DNA of 8,158 bases from Propionibacteriaceae bacterium (GCA_021323255.1 JAJTCL010000108.1:1-8158), one strand, 5' to 3'; positions 1 through 6,786 are shown, counted from the stretch's first letter. Made by a program: numbers and translations. Notes: generated by a model from the letters alone, not told the origin.

Positions 1-1
1 C

Positions 2-346
2 GTTGGGGTCGGGATCGACGTCTGCGACGTCGATAGGTTCGCCGAGTCGATCGAACGCCGGCCCGGCCTCGTGCAGCGGATCTTCACCAGCGCCGAAGCA
101 GAGCGCCCCATCGCGTCAAAGGCCGCCCGATTCGCTGCCAAGGAGGCATTGGCGAAGGCGTTGGGCGCGCCCGACGGTCTGTCGTGGCTGGATGCTGAGG
201 TGCTGACCGACGATCATGGCAAGCCGTCGTTCAAGATCACCGGTACGGTCGCTGTCCGTGCCGCCGAACTGGGCATTTGTACCATTCACCTCAGCATGTC
301 CCATGACGCTGGCATCGCGTCGGCCGTCGTAATCTGCGAAGCGTGA
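2..346 (+). CDS. acpS: Holo-[acyl-carrier-protein] synthase AcpS (5' end cut off)
   Basis: AcpS moves the 4'-phosphopantetheine arm of coenzyme A onto a serine of apo-ACP, which switches on fatty acid synthesis in the cytoplasm. The reading frame is open from position 2 and begins VGVGIDVCDVDRF, the conserved AcpS N-terminus (usual form I-G-x-G-x-D-ϕ-x-x-ϕ-x-R-ϕ) with the Mg-binding Asp. The second signature, FAAKEALAKAL, follows and carries the metal-binding Glu. The C-terminus has the usual beta-strand and histidine region (TIHLSMSHD), then AxAVVICEA. About 114 residues are visible, close to the family's 115-130, so probably only the first few codons are missing. The GTG at 71 (Val in LVQRIF) is an internal codon, because the diagnostic GIDV motif lies upstream of it. 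The TGA stop overlaps the GTG start of nnr by 4 nt (GTGA), so the two are probably translationally coupled. I see nothing broken in the visible part. Confidence 0.95.
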   Translation, partial: VGVGIDVCDVDRFAESIERRPGLVQRIFTSAEAERPIASKAARFAAKEALAKALGAPDGLSWLDAEVLTDDHGKPSFKITGTVAVRAAELGICTIHLSMSHDAGIASAVVICEA

Positions 347-1788
347 TCATGCGGGCATACCGGGTCGACAACATCCGGCGGATCGAGGACCGGGCCATCG
401 CCGTCGAGGGCGTCGACGCACTGATGCAGCGGGCCGCAGCCGCGGTCGCGGCCAGTGCGTCCAACCTGCTCCAGTCGAGGTGCGGCGGCCGCTATGGGCG
501 CCATGTGATGATCATGGTTGGTGCGGGCAACAACGGCGGTGATGCGCTCTTTGCCGGCGTACGGCTGGCCGGGCGCGGAGTTCGCGTCACAGCCATTCGG
601 TGCTTGGGCGCCCCTCACCCTGCGGGGCTGGCCGCGTTGCTCGCAGCAGGTGGCCGAGTGATCGACCTCGATGATCATTATGCGATCGATCCGATGCCAT
701 ACCACCTGGTCATCGACGGGATCCTGGGCATCGGCGGCCGGCCAGGACTACCCGACCCGGTCGCCCGACTGGTGCGATCCGTGGCGGCCCGGGGCATCCC
801 GACCATCGCAGTCGACCTTCCCTCCGGAGTTGCGGCCGACACCGGCGCGGTGCCGGGGGTTGCGGTACAAGCAACTGAGACGGTCACCTTTGGCGAGCGA
901 AAGCCTTGTCACCTGCTGCAACCAGCGCTGAGCCGCTGCGGCTCGATCTCGCTGGTCGATATCGGACTGGGCACTGACCATGACGAGAGACCTGACTTGG
1001 TTGGCATAGACGAGGACGATCTGGCCCACGCCTGGCCGTACCCGACCGAACGCAGCGACAAGTACGCCCGCGGGGTGGTCGGTGTGGATACCGGCTCCGA
1101 TCAGTACCCAGGTGCTGCTGTGATGTCGGTCTACGGCGCGGTTTACGGCGGCGCGGGTTACGTCCGATTTCTCGGCGCGGAGCGGCCGGCCGCGACCATC
1201 TCGGCTCAGTTGCCGAACGTGGTGTTCTCACCAGGACGGGTTCAGGCGCATCTGTTCGGCTCTGGCTGGGGTGAGCGTGCCGACGGCGCCAAAGTACTGG
1301 CAGCGGTCGCTGAGGGCGGAGTGCCGGCAGTGGTGGATGCCGACGGGCTCGGCTATTTGCCGAAACCTGCCCCTGCCAGTTGGCTGCTGACACCCCATGC
1401 GGGCGAGTTGGCGCGGCTGTTGGAGCGGGAGCGTAACTGGGTCGAGGAGGATCCGGTCCGAGCGGCCACCGCTGCGGCCCAGCAGACTGGCGCCACCGTT
1501 TTGCTGAAGGGTGCCACCCAGGTGGTCGCAGCTCCCAACGGCGGACCGGTGCTCGTCGCCGTGCCTGGTCCGGCGTGGACGGCCCAGGCGGGATCGGGCG
1601 ACGTGCTTGGCGGCGTGTGCGCCGCGTTGCTCGCGGCCGGTGTGGATGCCCAGCGAGCCGGACAGCTCGGCGCCTCCGTTCAGGCAGTGGCTGCGGCCGA
1701 ACATCCCGGCGTGTTGGCTCCCCAGGAGTTGGCGCGCGCCATCGGGCAGACGCTGGGACGTCTCGATCAGCGTGCGAGGGCCAGATGA
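343..1788 (+). CDS. nnr: Bifunctional NAD(P)H-hydrate repair enzyme Nnr (epimerase + ADP-dependent dehydratase)
   Basis: Nnr repairs damaged nicotinamide cofactors. The N-terminal YjeF domain interconverts R- and S-NAD(P)HX, and the C-terminal ribokinase-like domain dehydrates S-NAD(P)HX back to NAD(P)H using ADP. The protein has 481 residues, usual for the fused form. The epimerase half (about 1-225) shows VGAGNNGGDAL at 59-69, DGILGIG at 125-131 and VDLPSGV at 157-163. The dehydratase half (about 235-475) shows SDKYARG at 238-244, VDADGL at 331-336, LTPHAGE at 349-355, VLLKG at 386-390 and AGSGDVLGG at 416-424, with catalytic Asp420. The segment usually written GPGLG is GSGWG here (306-310), a mild substitution. 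Two starts are possible: GTG at 343, overlapping the acpS stop, and ATG at 349. Neither has a strong Shine-Dalgarno, so re-initiation from acpS is likely. The stop overlaps the alr start as ATGA. Assignment is firm, with both domains intact. Confidence 0.95.
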   Translation: MIMRAYRVDNIRRIEDRAIAVEGVDALMQRAAAAVAASASNLLQSRCGGRYGRHVMIMVGAGNNGGDALFAGVRLAGRGVRVTAIRCLGAPHPAGLAALLAAGGRVIDLDDHYAIDPMPYHLVIDGILGIGGRPGLPDPVARLVRSVAARGIPTIAVDLPSGVAADTGAVPGVAVQATETVTFGERKPCHLLQPALSRCGSISLVDIGLGTDHDERPDLVGIDEDDLAHAWPYPTERSDKYARGVVGVDTGSDQYPGAAVMSVYGAVYGGAGYVRFLGAERPAATISAQLPNVVFSPGRVQAHLFGSGWGERADGAKVLAAVAEGGVPAVVDADGLGYLPKPAPASWLLTPHAGELARLLERERNWVEEDPVRAATAAAQQTGATVLLKGATQVVAAPNGGPVLVAVPGPAWTAQAGSGDVLGGVCAALLAAGVDAQRAGQLGASVQAVAAAEHPGVLAPQELARAIGQTLGRLDQRARAR

Positions 1789-2969
1789 CCAACCAGCTTC
1801 GGGTTCCGACCACGGTCGCCGGCATCGACCCGGCCACTGCTTGCGCGGAGATCGATCTGGCCGCCTTCCGAGCCAATGTGGCCGCCCTTCAGGCACAGGC
1901 TGGTGTCCCGGCGATGGTTGTGGTGAAGGCCGACGGCTACGGACACGGGCTGCTCGAATGCGCTCGCGAGGCGAGGATCGCTGGCGCCAAATGGATCGGT
2001 GTTGCCACGCCTGCTGAAGCCCTGATGCTCCGGGAAGCAGGCGACGCCGGCCCAGTTCTGGCCTGGCTGTATGGCGTAGAGGAGGACCTGGCACCGCTGG
2101 TTGCGGCCGATGTTGATGTGGCGGCCCACTCAGTCGAGCACATCGGCCGGCTTGCAGCCGCGGCTGGCACATCCGAGCGACGCGCTCGGGTGCACCTCAA
2201 GATCGACACCGGACTCTCCCGCAACGGAGCACCCAGCTACGACTGGCAGCAGGTGTGTGCCGCGGCAGCCGAGGCCGAGCACACAGGCGCTATCGAAGTG
2301 GTGGCCGTCTGGTCACACCTCGCAGCAGCCGACGAGCCGGGCCATCCGTCGGTTCCGCTTCAGCTTGCGGCGTTCCAGCGCGGATACGAACAAGCCAGGG
2401 CTGCAGGCCTCGAGCCGACGTTGCGGCACCTGGCGAACTCCGCGGGATCGCTCGTGGTGCCGGAGGCGCGGCTGGATCTGGTCCGTGTCGGCATCGCCGC
2501 GTACGGCGTCGACCCGGCGCCTGGCATCGCAGCGCTTGCCGGTGTCGGCCTGCGTCCGGTGATGCGGCTGCGCTCCCAGCTGGTCAATGTGAAGCAGATC
2601 CCGGCCGGCGCCAGCGTCTCGTATGGCTGGACCTGGACCGCAGACGTAGCGACCACGGTTGGCCTGGTCCCGCTCGGTTACGGCGACGGCATTCCGCGGC
2701 ACGCCAGCAACAAAGCGTGGGTGGGTTGGTCGGGACGCCGCGTGCCGGTTCGCGGCCGGATCTGCATGGATCAGTTCGTGATTGAGCTCGGTGCCGGAGC
2801 GGTTGCGGAGCCCGGCGAGGAGGTCACTTTGTTCGGCCCTGGTGACGCTGGGGAACCGACTGCTGCGGAGTGGGCGGCCTGGTGCGACACCATTGGCTAC
2901 GAGATCGTGACCCGAATCGGAGCGAGGGTGCCGCGGCGCTACCTCCACGCCAGTGCGGAGCACATCTGA
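1785..2969 (+). CDS. alr: Alanine racemase
   Basis: This PLP enzyme interconverts L- and D-alanine in the cytoplasm, supplying D-Ala for the D-Ala-D-Ala ends of peptidoglycan. The 394-residue length is typical (360-400). The PLP-binding lysine is Lys48 in VVVKADGYGHG. HLKIDTGLSRNG (138-149) is the usual barrel motif, RVGIAAYG (234-241) follows, and the catalytic tyrosine of the C-terminal domain is probably Tyr280 in VSYGWTW. CMDQF (327-331) and YEIVTRIGARVPRRY (372-386) are further family signatures. The frame stays open upstream to 1575, but that stretch is nnr coding sequence in another frame. The ATG at 1785 gives the family N-terminus, sits in an ATGA overlap with the nnr stop, and has GAGGG at 1776-1780 as a ribosome binding site. 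Its stop shares one base with the start of the following hydrolase gene (TGATG). The assignment is secure, and the neighbours acpS and nnr fit the usual actinobacterial order. Confidence 0.96.
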   Translation: MTNQLRVPTTVAGIDPATACAEIDLAAFRANVAALQAQAGVPAMVVVKADGYGHGLLECAREARIAGAKWIGVATPAEALMLREAGDAGPVLAWLYGVEEDLAPLVAADVDVAAHSVEHIGRLAAAAGTSERRARVHLKIDTGLSRNGAPSYDWQQVCAAAAEAEHTGAIEVVAVWSHLAAADEPGHPSVPLQLAAFQRGYEQARAAGLEPTLRHLANSAGSLVVPEARLDLVRVGIAAYGVDPAPGIAALAGVGLRPVMRLRSQLVNVKQIPAGASVSYGWTWTADVATTVGLVPLGYGDGIPRHASNKAWVGWSGRRVPVRGRICMDQFVIELGAGAVAEPGEEVTLFGPGDAGEPTAAEWAAWCDTIGYEIVTRIGARVPRRYLHASAEHI

Positions 2970-4033
2970 TGGTGCCGCAGCGGAGCACGCTGGCCGCGGG
3001 CTTCAGACTGCTGACCGGCTTCGCAGCGTTGGCGGCTGGTGGGGTCGCCTTGGGGATTGAACTGGAACGCCGGATCGTCGCCAAGCGGATCACCCGAACC
3101 TCCGAAGCCGACCTGGCGGCATTCTTCTCACTCCGGTCCGATGGGCCTGACGTCACTACGCCGGACGGCGTCGTACTGCACACCGAGGTCGATGAGGGTC
3201 CCGCTGATGATCTCACGCTGGTCTATGTCCATGGCTATGCGCTCAACCTGGACTGCTGGCACTTCCAGCGCCTGCACTTCCGCGGCCAGCTCCGTCAGGT
3301 GTTGTACGACCAGCGCTCCCATGGCAGGTCAACCCGATCGGAGGCAGAACGCTGCAGAATCCCCCAGCTCGCCGAGGACTTGTACCAGGTCTTGGAGGAG
3401 GTCGTCGGTCCTGGGCCGGTGGTTCTGATCGGGCACTCGATGGGCGCCATGGCGATCATGCGACTTGCCCAATCACGGCCAGAGCTCTTCGGTAGCCGGG
3501 TATTGGGGGTCGCGCTGTTCTGCACCTCGGCCGGGGAGTTGACGGACCACTCACCGATCCGCGGCATCCCCGGCCGCACCTTTCACCGAGTCGCCGAGCC
3601 GCTGATGGCGGGTCTGAACCGGATACCCGAGCTCGTCTCCCAAGGACGCCGCGCGGGAAGTGATCTTGGATATGTGGTAACCCGCAGGATGGCCTTCGGA
3701 TCAGACGACGTGCCACCCAGCTACGTCGATTTCGCCTCCGAGATGCTGGCGGAGATTCCGCTGGAGGTCGTGGCCGACTATTACCCAGCTATTGGCGAAC
3801 TCGACGAGTACGCCGCCCTCGAGATCGTCAGCACGGTACCGACTGTGGTGGTCGGCGGCGAGAACGACATGATCACTCCGATTGAGCACACGGCTCGGAT
3901 CGTCGAGTCACTGCCCAAGGCCGAGGCAATTCGGGTGGAGGACTGTGGGCACCTGGGGATGATCGAGAAGCACGAGATCTTCAACGGCGCCCTCGATGTG
4001 CTGCTTGCCCGGGTACGCGCCACGCTCGGGTGA
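2969..4033 (+). CDS. Alpha/beta-fold hydrolase with N-terminal hydrophobic segment, substrate unknown
   Basis: This 354-residue alpha/beta hydrolase looks catalytically intact. Residues 88-90 (HGY, in VYVHGYALNLDCWHFQ) form the usual oxyanion region. Ser157 in GHSMG (155-159) is the nucleophile, Asp300 in GGENDMITP the likely acid, and His328 in DCGHLGM the base. Residues about 8-30 are hydrophobic and Gly/Ala-rich, followed by basic ELERRIVAKR. This looks like a signal anchor or single membrane helix, putting the enzyme at the membrane, although the hydrophobicity is moderate. The frame is open back to 2870, but that part is alr in another frame. ATG 2969 overlaps the alr TGA by one base and has GGAG at 2957-2960, a good spacing. 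From memory, a hydrolase of this type often lies between alr and tsaE in actinobacteria. Its substrate is not known to me: esterase, lipase-like enzyme and haloperoxidase-like fold are all possible. Confidence 0.88.
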   Translation: MVPQRSTLAAGFRLLTGFAALAAGGVALGIELERRIVAKRITRTSEADLAAFFSLRSDGPDVTTPDGVVLHTEVDEGPADDLTLVYVHGYALNLDCWHFQRLHFRGQLRQVLYDQRSHGRSTRSEAERCRIPQLAEDLYQVLEEVVGPGPVVLIGHSMGAMAIMRLAQSRPELFGSRVLGVALFCTSAGELTDHSPIRGIPGRTFHRVAEPLMAGLNRIPELVSQGRRAGSDLGYVVTRRMAFGSDDVPPSYVDFASEMLAEIPLEVVADYYPAIGELDEYAALEIVSTVPTVVVGGENDMITPIEHTARIVESLPKAEAIRVEDCGHLGMIEKHEIFNGALDVLLARVRATLG

Positions 4034-4119
4034 GCATCGGCGATGAGGATTCGTGCCTGATCTCTGCCGCCTGCTAGTCTTCTACTTCTCCGGTTGCTGT
4101 CCGCATCCGGGCCACCAGT

Positions 4120-4144
4120 GCTGCGCGAGGAAGTGAGGCGCAGC
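4120..4144 (+). terminator. Hairpin in the spacer after the hydrolase gene, possible terminator
   Basis: A perfect 7-bp inverted repeat, GCTGCGC (4120-4126) and GCGCAGC (4138-4144), encloses an 11-nt loop. It is followed by a mildly T-rich stretch (TTCGTCCTTCCT) rather than a true U-tract. It lies about 87 nt after the hydrolase stop and about 90 nt before the helicase ATG. It may therefore end the acpS-nnr-alr-hydrolase transcript, or it could sit in the helicase 5' leader. The rest of the 4034-4234 spacer shows only a short CCCG/CGGG stem near 4210-4218 and no convincing promoter. A TAGTCT at 4075-4080 fits TANNNT but lacks a matching -35. Confidence 0.35.
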
Positions 4145-4234
4145 CAGGTTCGTCCTTCCTACCGTGACTCATCAGGTCTGGGCGTTCGACGTGCCTAGAC
4201 AATCGCCCGCCCGACGGGTGAGAACTGAGATGTC

Positions 4235-5734
4235 ATGCCTGCCAAACCCGCCAAGAGCGACCGCGCGCCCAAGAGCCGCTGGTCAACTGCCGAACGCACC
4301 ACCCCTGAGCATTCACCCCGGCGCCGCGATGGCCAGTCCTCGCTGAAGTCGGTGTTGCCCGCTCCCTTCTCCGCCCTGACGCAGGACGCGGCGTCCCGCG
4401 ATTTTGCCGACTTGGGTGTCCCCGATAACCTTGTCGCCGCTCTCGGCGCGGGTGGCATCGCTGAGCCGTTCCCGATCCAGGCCGCGACCATCCCGGATGC
4501 GCTGGTGGGCAGGGACGTGCTGGGTCGTGGCCGTACGGGCTCGGGCAAGACCCTGGCCTTCGGCCTGCCCATGATCACCAGACTCACCGGATCGTCCCGC
4601 CCAGCAAGGGTGGCACCACGCGGCCTGGTCCTGGTGCCGACCCGGGAGCTGGCCATGCAGGTCGCCGACGTCATCGCGCCCTTGACCCGGATCGCCGGAC
4701 TGTCGCTGGTCCTGGTCGCGGGCGGCATGCCGTACCTGCCACAGATCCTGGCGTTCTCCCGCGGTGTAGACATCGTGGTCGCGACCCCCGGGCGGCTGAT
4801 CGATCTGATGGACCGGGGGGACGCCGACCTGAGCCGCATCGAGATGACGGTCCTCGACGAGGCGGATCACATGGCCGACCTGGGCTTCCTGCCAGCGGTC
4901 AGTCAGATATTGGACGCCGTGCCCCACCGCGGTCAGCGACTGCTGTTCTCCGCCACTCTGGACAACGCCGTCGACCGCCTGGTCCGCAACTACCTCCACG
5001 AGCCCGTCACGCACCAGGTCGACACCGGCCAGGCCAGTGTGCCCCTGATGAGCCATCACCTGGTCAACATCGCGCCGCAGCACAAGACGGCGGTAACCGC
5101 AGAAATCGCCAGTCGGCCGGGCCGGACGTTGATCTTCGTCCGAACCCAGCGCGGGGCGGACCGAGTGGCCGAGCAGCTGCGTCGCAGCGGGGTGCTGGCC
5201 GGCGCTCTGCACGGCGGCCTTGCCCAGGGCGCGCGCACCAGGATCATGTCGGCCTTCAAGCATGGTTCCCTCCCGGTACTGGTGGCCACCGACGTCGCGG
5301 CGCGCGGCATCCACGTCGACGAGGTGGGTCTGGTCCTCCACGCTGACCCGCCGACGGGGCCGAAGGAGTATCTGCACCGAGCGGGCCGTACCGCTCGGGC
5401 GGGCGGGACGGGTACCGTCGTCACCTTCGCGCTGCCGCACCAGCGTCACGAGCTGGGCCGTCTGACCACGCAAGCCGGCGTACGCCCTGTGATGCTGTCG
5501 GCGATCCCTGGAGACACGGCACTCGCCGCAGCGACCGGCGCCCGGCGAGCTAGCGGCGATGCCATTAGCGACGCCGCCTATCAGCGGGTGATCGCGCCGC
5601 CGCCAACTCAGCGCAGTCACTCTTCCCGAGGACGACGCGGTGACGGCGGCGGTCGTGGGCCAGGACGCTCAGGCCGTCGTCGGGCACCAGGCTCGACCGA
5701 CGCCCGTGGTTCCCGATCTCCTCGCATTTCTTGA
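4235..5734 (+). CDS. DEAD-box ATP-dependent RNA helicase (RhlE-like)
   Basis: This protein should unwind short RNA duplexes using ATP, in ribosome assembly, mRNA turnover or cold adaptation. Its 499 residues carry the full motif set: upstream aromatic Phe57 and Q-motif Gln82 (PFPIQAATIP), motif I GRTGSGKT (99-106, Lys105), Ia PTRELA (135-140), GG (163-164), Ib TPGRL (184-188), II DEAD (208-211), III SAT (239-241), IV LIFVRT (299-304), V ATDVAARGIHV (351-361) and VI HRAGRTARAG (381-390). Residues 1-40 are polar and basic. The tail from about 460 is Gly/Arg/Ser-rich and probably disordered, suited to RNA binding. An in-frame TGA at 4226-4228 leaves ATG 4235 as the first possible start. Its Shine-Dalgarno is weak (GAG at 4227-4229). 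Spacers of 201 and 92 nt make it a separate unit between two coupled operons. Which DEAD-box subfamily it belongs to is uncertain, so no symbol is given. Confidence 0.94.
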   Translation: MPAKPAKSDRAPKSRWSTAERTTPEHSPRRRDGQSSLKSVLPAPFSALTQDAASRDFADLGVPDNLVAALGAGGIAEPFPIQAATIPDALVGRDVLGRGRTGSGKTLAFGLPMITRLTGSSRPARVAPRGLVLVPTRELAMQVADVIAPLTRIAGLSLVLVAGGMPYLPQILAFSRGVDIVVATPGRLIDLMDRGDADLSRIEMTVLDEADHMADLGFLPAVSQILDAVPHRGQRLLFSATLDNAVDRLVRNYLHEPVTHQVDTGQASVPLMSHHLVNIAPQHKTAVTAEIASRPGRTLIFVRTQRGADRVAEQLRRSGVLAGALHGGLAQGARTRIMSAFKHGSLPVLVATDVAARGIHVDEVGLVLHADPPTGPKEYLHRAGRTARAGGTGTVVTFALPHQRHELGRLTTQAGVRPVMLSAIPGDTALAAATGARRASGDAISDAAYQRVIAPPPTQRSHSSRGRRGDGGGRGPGRSGRRRAPGSTDARGSRSPRIS

Positions 5735-5749
5735 TTGATGTTGCCCCTG

Positions 5750-5769
5750 GCCGGTTGTCTCAGACCGGC
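5750..5769 (+). terminator. Likely transcription terminator hairpin after the helicase gene
   Basis: GCCGGT (5750-5755) pairs with ACCGGC (5764-5769). An extra T-G pair (5756-5763) leaves a 6-nt loop. The stem starts 15 nt after the helicase stop, where a terminator is expected. There is no U-run after it, as is often the case in actinobacteria. An imperfect tandem repeat, CAGACCGG then CAGACCTGG (5761-5777), overlaps its right arm. Confidence 0.5.
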
Positions 5770-5811
5770 AGACCTGGCTGTCAGTTGCAGATGGCGCGCA
5801 CATCGGTTGGC

Positions 5812-5817
5812 TAGGCT
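5812..5817 (+). promoter_or_regulatory. Probable -10 element (TAGGCT) of the GNAT-tsaE operon
   Basis: TAGGCT matches the actinobacterial TANNNT consensus and ends 9 nt before the GTG start at 5827. Transcription would then begin at about 5824-5827, giving a leaderless or nearly leaderless mRNA. A -35 match is poor: TTGCAG at 5785-5790 resembles one, but its 21-nt spacer is too long. The absence of any Shine-Dalgarno between 5800 and 5826 supports a leaderless start. Confidence 0.45.
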
Positions 5818-5826
5818 CTTCTGCTA

Positions 5827-6786
5827 GTGAACGTCTCGGTTTCTGATCTTGTGGTTTCGATCGCGTCGCCGCAGGACGCGGCTGCGATGGTCGAGGTGAT
5901 CCACAGCGCTTTCAGGGCGCGGTCGCCAGTCGATCCACCGTCGGCTGCCATTGCTGAGACCGAGGCGACCTTGGCCGCTAACCTGCGGCGTGGCGCCGGA
6001 GTCCTGGCCCACGTTGCCGGCCGCCCAGCGGGAGTGATCCTGGTGCTGCCAGGTACCGATGGCGTTGCGACCTTCACGCGGGTCTCGGTCCATCCAGACC
6101 TGCAACGGCATGGCATCGCCTCAGCCATGGTGACCGCTGCCGAGGAGCTCGCCGCTATTCGGGGCTATCAACGAGCCGAAGTGTTCACCCGGGCCGAGTT
6201 CCCTGAGTTCCTCGCCTTCTGGCAGCACCGCGGCTTTGTCGTCGACCGCGCAGTCCCGCATGGAGCGATCTTGATCAAGGCGCTGCCATTGGTGATCAAG
6301 GTGCCGACCAGTGCGGACATGGTTCGGCTGGGGGAACGGCTGGCTCGGTTACTCCAGCCGGGGGATGTGATCATTGCCGGCGGTGATCTTGGCGCCGGCA
6401 AGACCACCCTCACCCAAGGCATCGGTCGCGGGCTCGGCTCCGAGGGTCCGATCATCTCCCCGACCTTTGTGCTGTCCCGGATCCACCCATCGGCGATCGG
6501 GCGACCAACGTTGATGCATGTCGATGCCTATCGGCTGTCCACGTCCTACGAGCTGGATGATCTTGATCTGGATGCTGCGGTGGCTGATTCCATTACGGTG
6601 GTCGAGTGGGGATCGGGGATCGCTGAGGGCCTTTCGGAGGATCGATTGGAAATCGACGTGTGGACCTCTCCGGCGGACGTTTCGACCGTGGTTGATGACA
6701 GCGAGCGACTGGTCACGGTTCGCGGAGTGGGGAACAGGTGGTGCGGCGTGGATTTCGGCGTGCTGCGCGGTGATGATCATGACTGA
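5827..6786 (+). CDS. tsaE: GNAT acetyltransferase-TsaE fusion (t6A biosynthesis ATPase)
   Basis: Two domains lie in one 319-residue chain. Residues about 8-152 are a GNAT fold. The acetyl-CoA-binding motif A is VSVHPDLQRHGIASAM (86-101), and the later segment EFLAFWQHRGFVVD (127-140) resembles the usual C-terminal GNAT motif. Residues about 155-319 are TsaE, the ATPase that drives cycling of the TsaB-TsaD complex in tRNA t6A37 formation. It shows Walker A GDLGAGKT (186-193, Lys192), SPTFVLSR (211-218), HVDAYRL (231-237) and VVEWG (258-262). Stand-alone TsaE is usually 150-170 residues, so the first half is an extra domain, not a wrong start. An in-frame TAG at 5812-5814 makes GTG 5827 the first canonical start, without a Shine-Dalgarno. 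The coding end overlaps the tsaB start. The TsaE role is firm. The GNAT substrate is unknown, and it could be a vestigial or independent activity. Confidence 0.92.
   Translation: MNVSVSDLVVSIASPQDAAAMVEVIHSAFRARSPVDPPSAAIAETEATLAANLRRGAGVLAHVAGRPAGVILVLPGTDGVATFTRVSVHPDLQRHGIASAMVTAAEELAAIRGYQRAEVFTRAEFPEFLAFWQHRGFVVDRAVPHGAILIKALPLVIKVPTSADMVRLGERLARLLQPGDVIIAGGDLGAGKTTLTQGIGRGLGSEGPIISPTFVLSRIHPSAIGRPTLMHVDAYRLSTSYELDDLDLDAAVADSITVVEWGSGIAEGLSEDRLEIDVWTSPADVSTVVDDSERLVTVRGVGNRWCGVDFGVLRGDDHD

Noticed and set aside
884..1876. 330-residue open frame on the - strand across nnr and the alr start
   Set aside because: It is Arg/Pro/Ala-rich low-complexity translation opposite an intact nnr gene, typical of a shadow frame.
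1228..2172. 314-residue open frame on the - strand across nnr and alr
   Set aside because: It spans two real genes in antisense, has no family motif, and is Arg/Gln/Pro-rich as expected of a GC-rich shadow.
4164..4346. Small GTG-start open frame of 60 residues in the spacer before the helicase
   Set aside because: It has no good ribosome binding site, more than half of it lies within helicase coding sequence, and its translation is generic Pro/Ala/Arg.
4313..5620. 435-residue open frame on the - strand across the helicase
   Set aside because: It is antisense to a complete DEAD-box gene with all motifs. High-GC codon use leaves long open antisense frames, and the translation shows no recognisable domain.
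5735..5826. Possible small RNA or attachment site next to the helicase, marking a mobile insertion
   Set aside because: No matching direct repeat was seen at the two edges of the helicase unit, and no integrase or tRNA gene is present; the short repeat at 5761-5777 is local only.
6773..6780. TGATCA palindromes at several places (for example 344, 671 and 6775) as possible operator sites
   Set aside because: They lie inside coding sequence or at start codons and a six-base palindrome is expected by chance; no longer conserved arms are visible.
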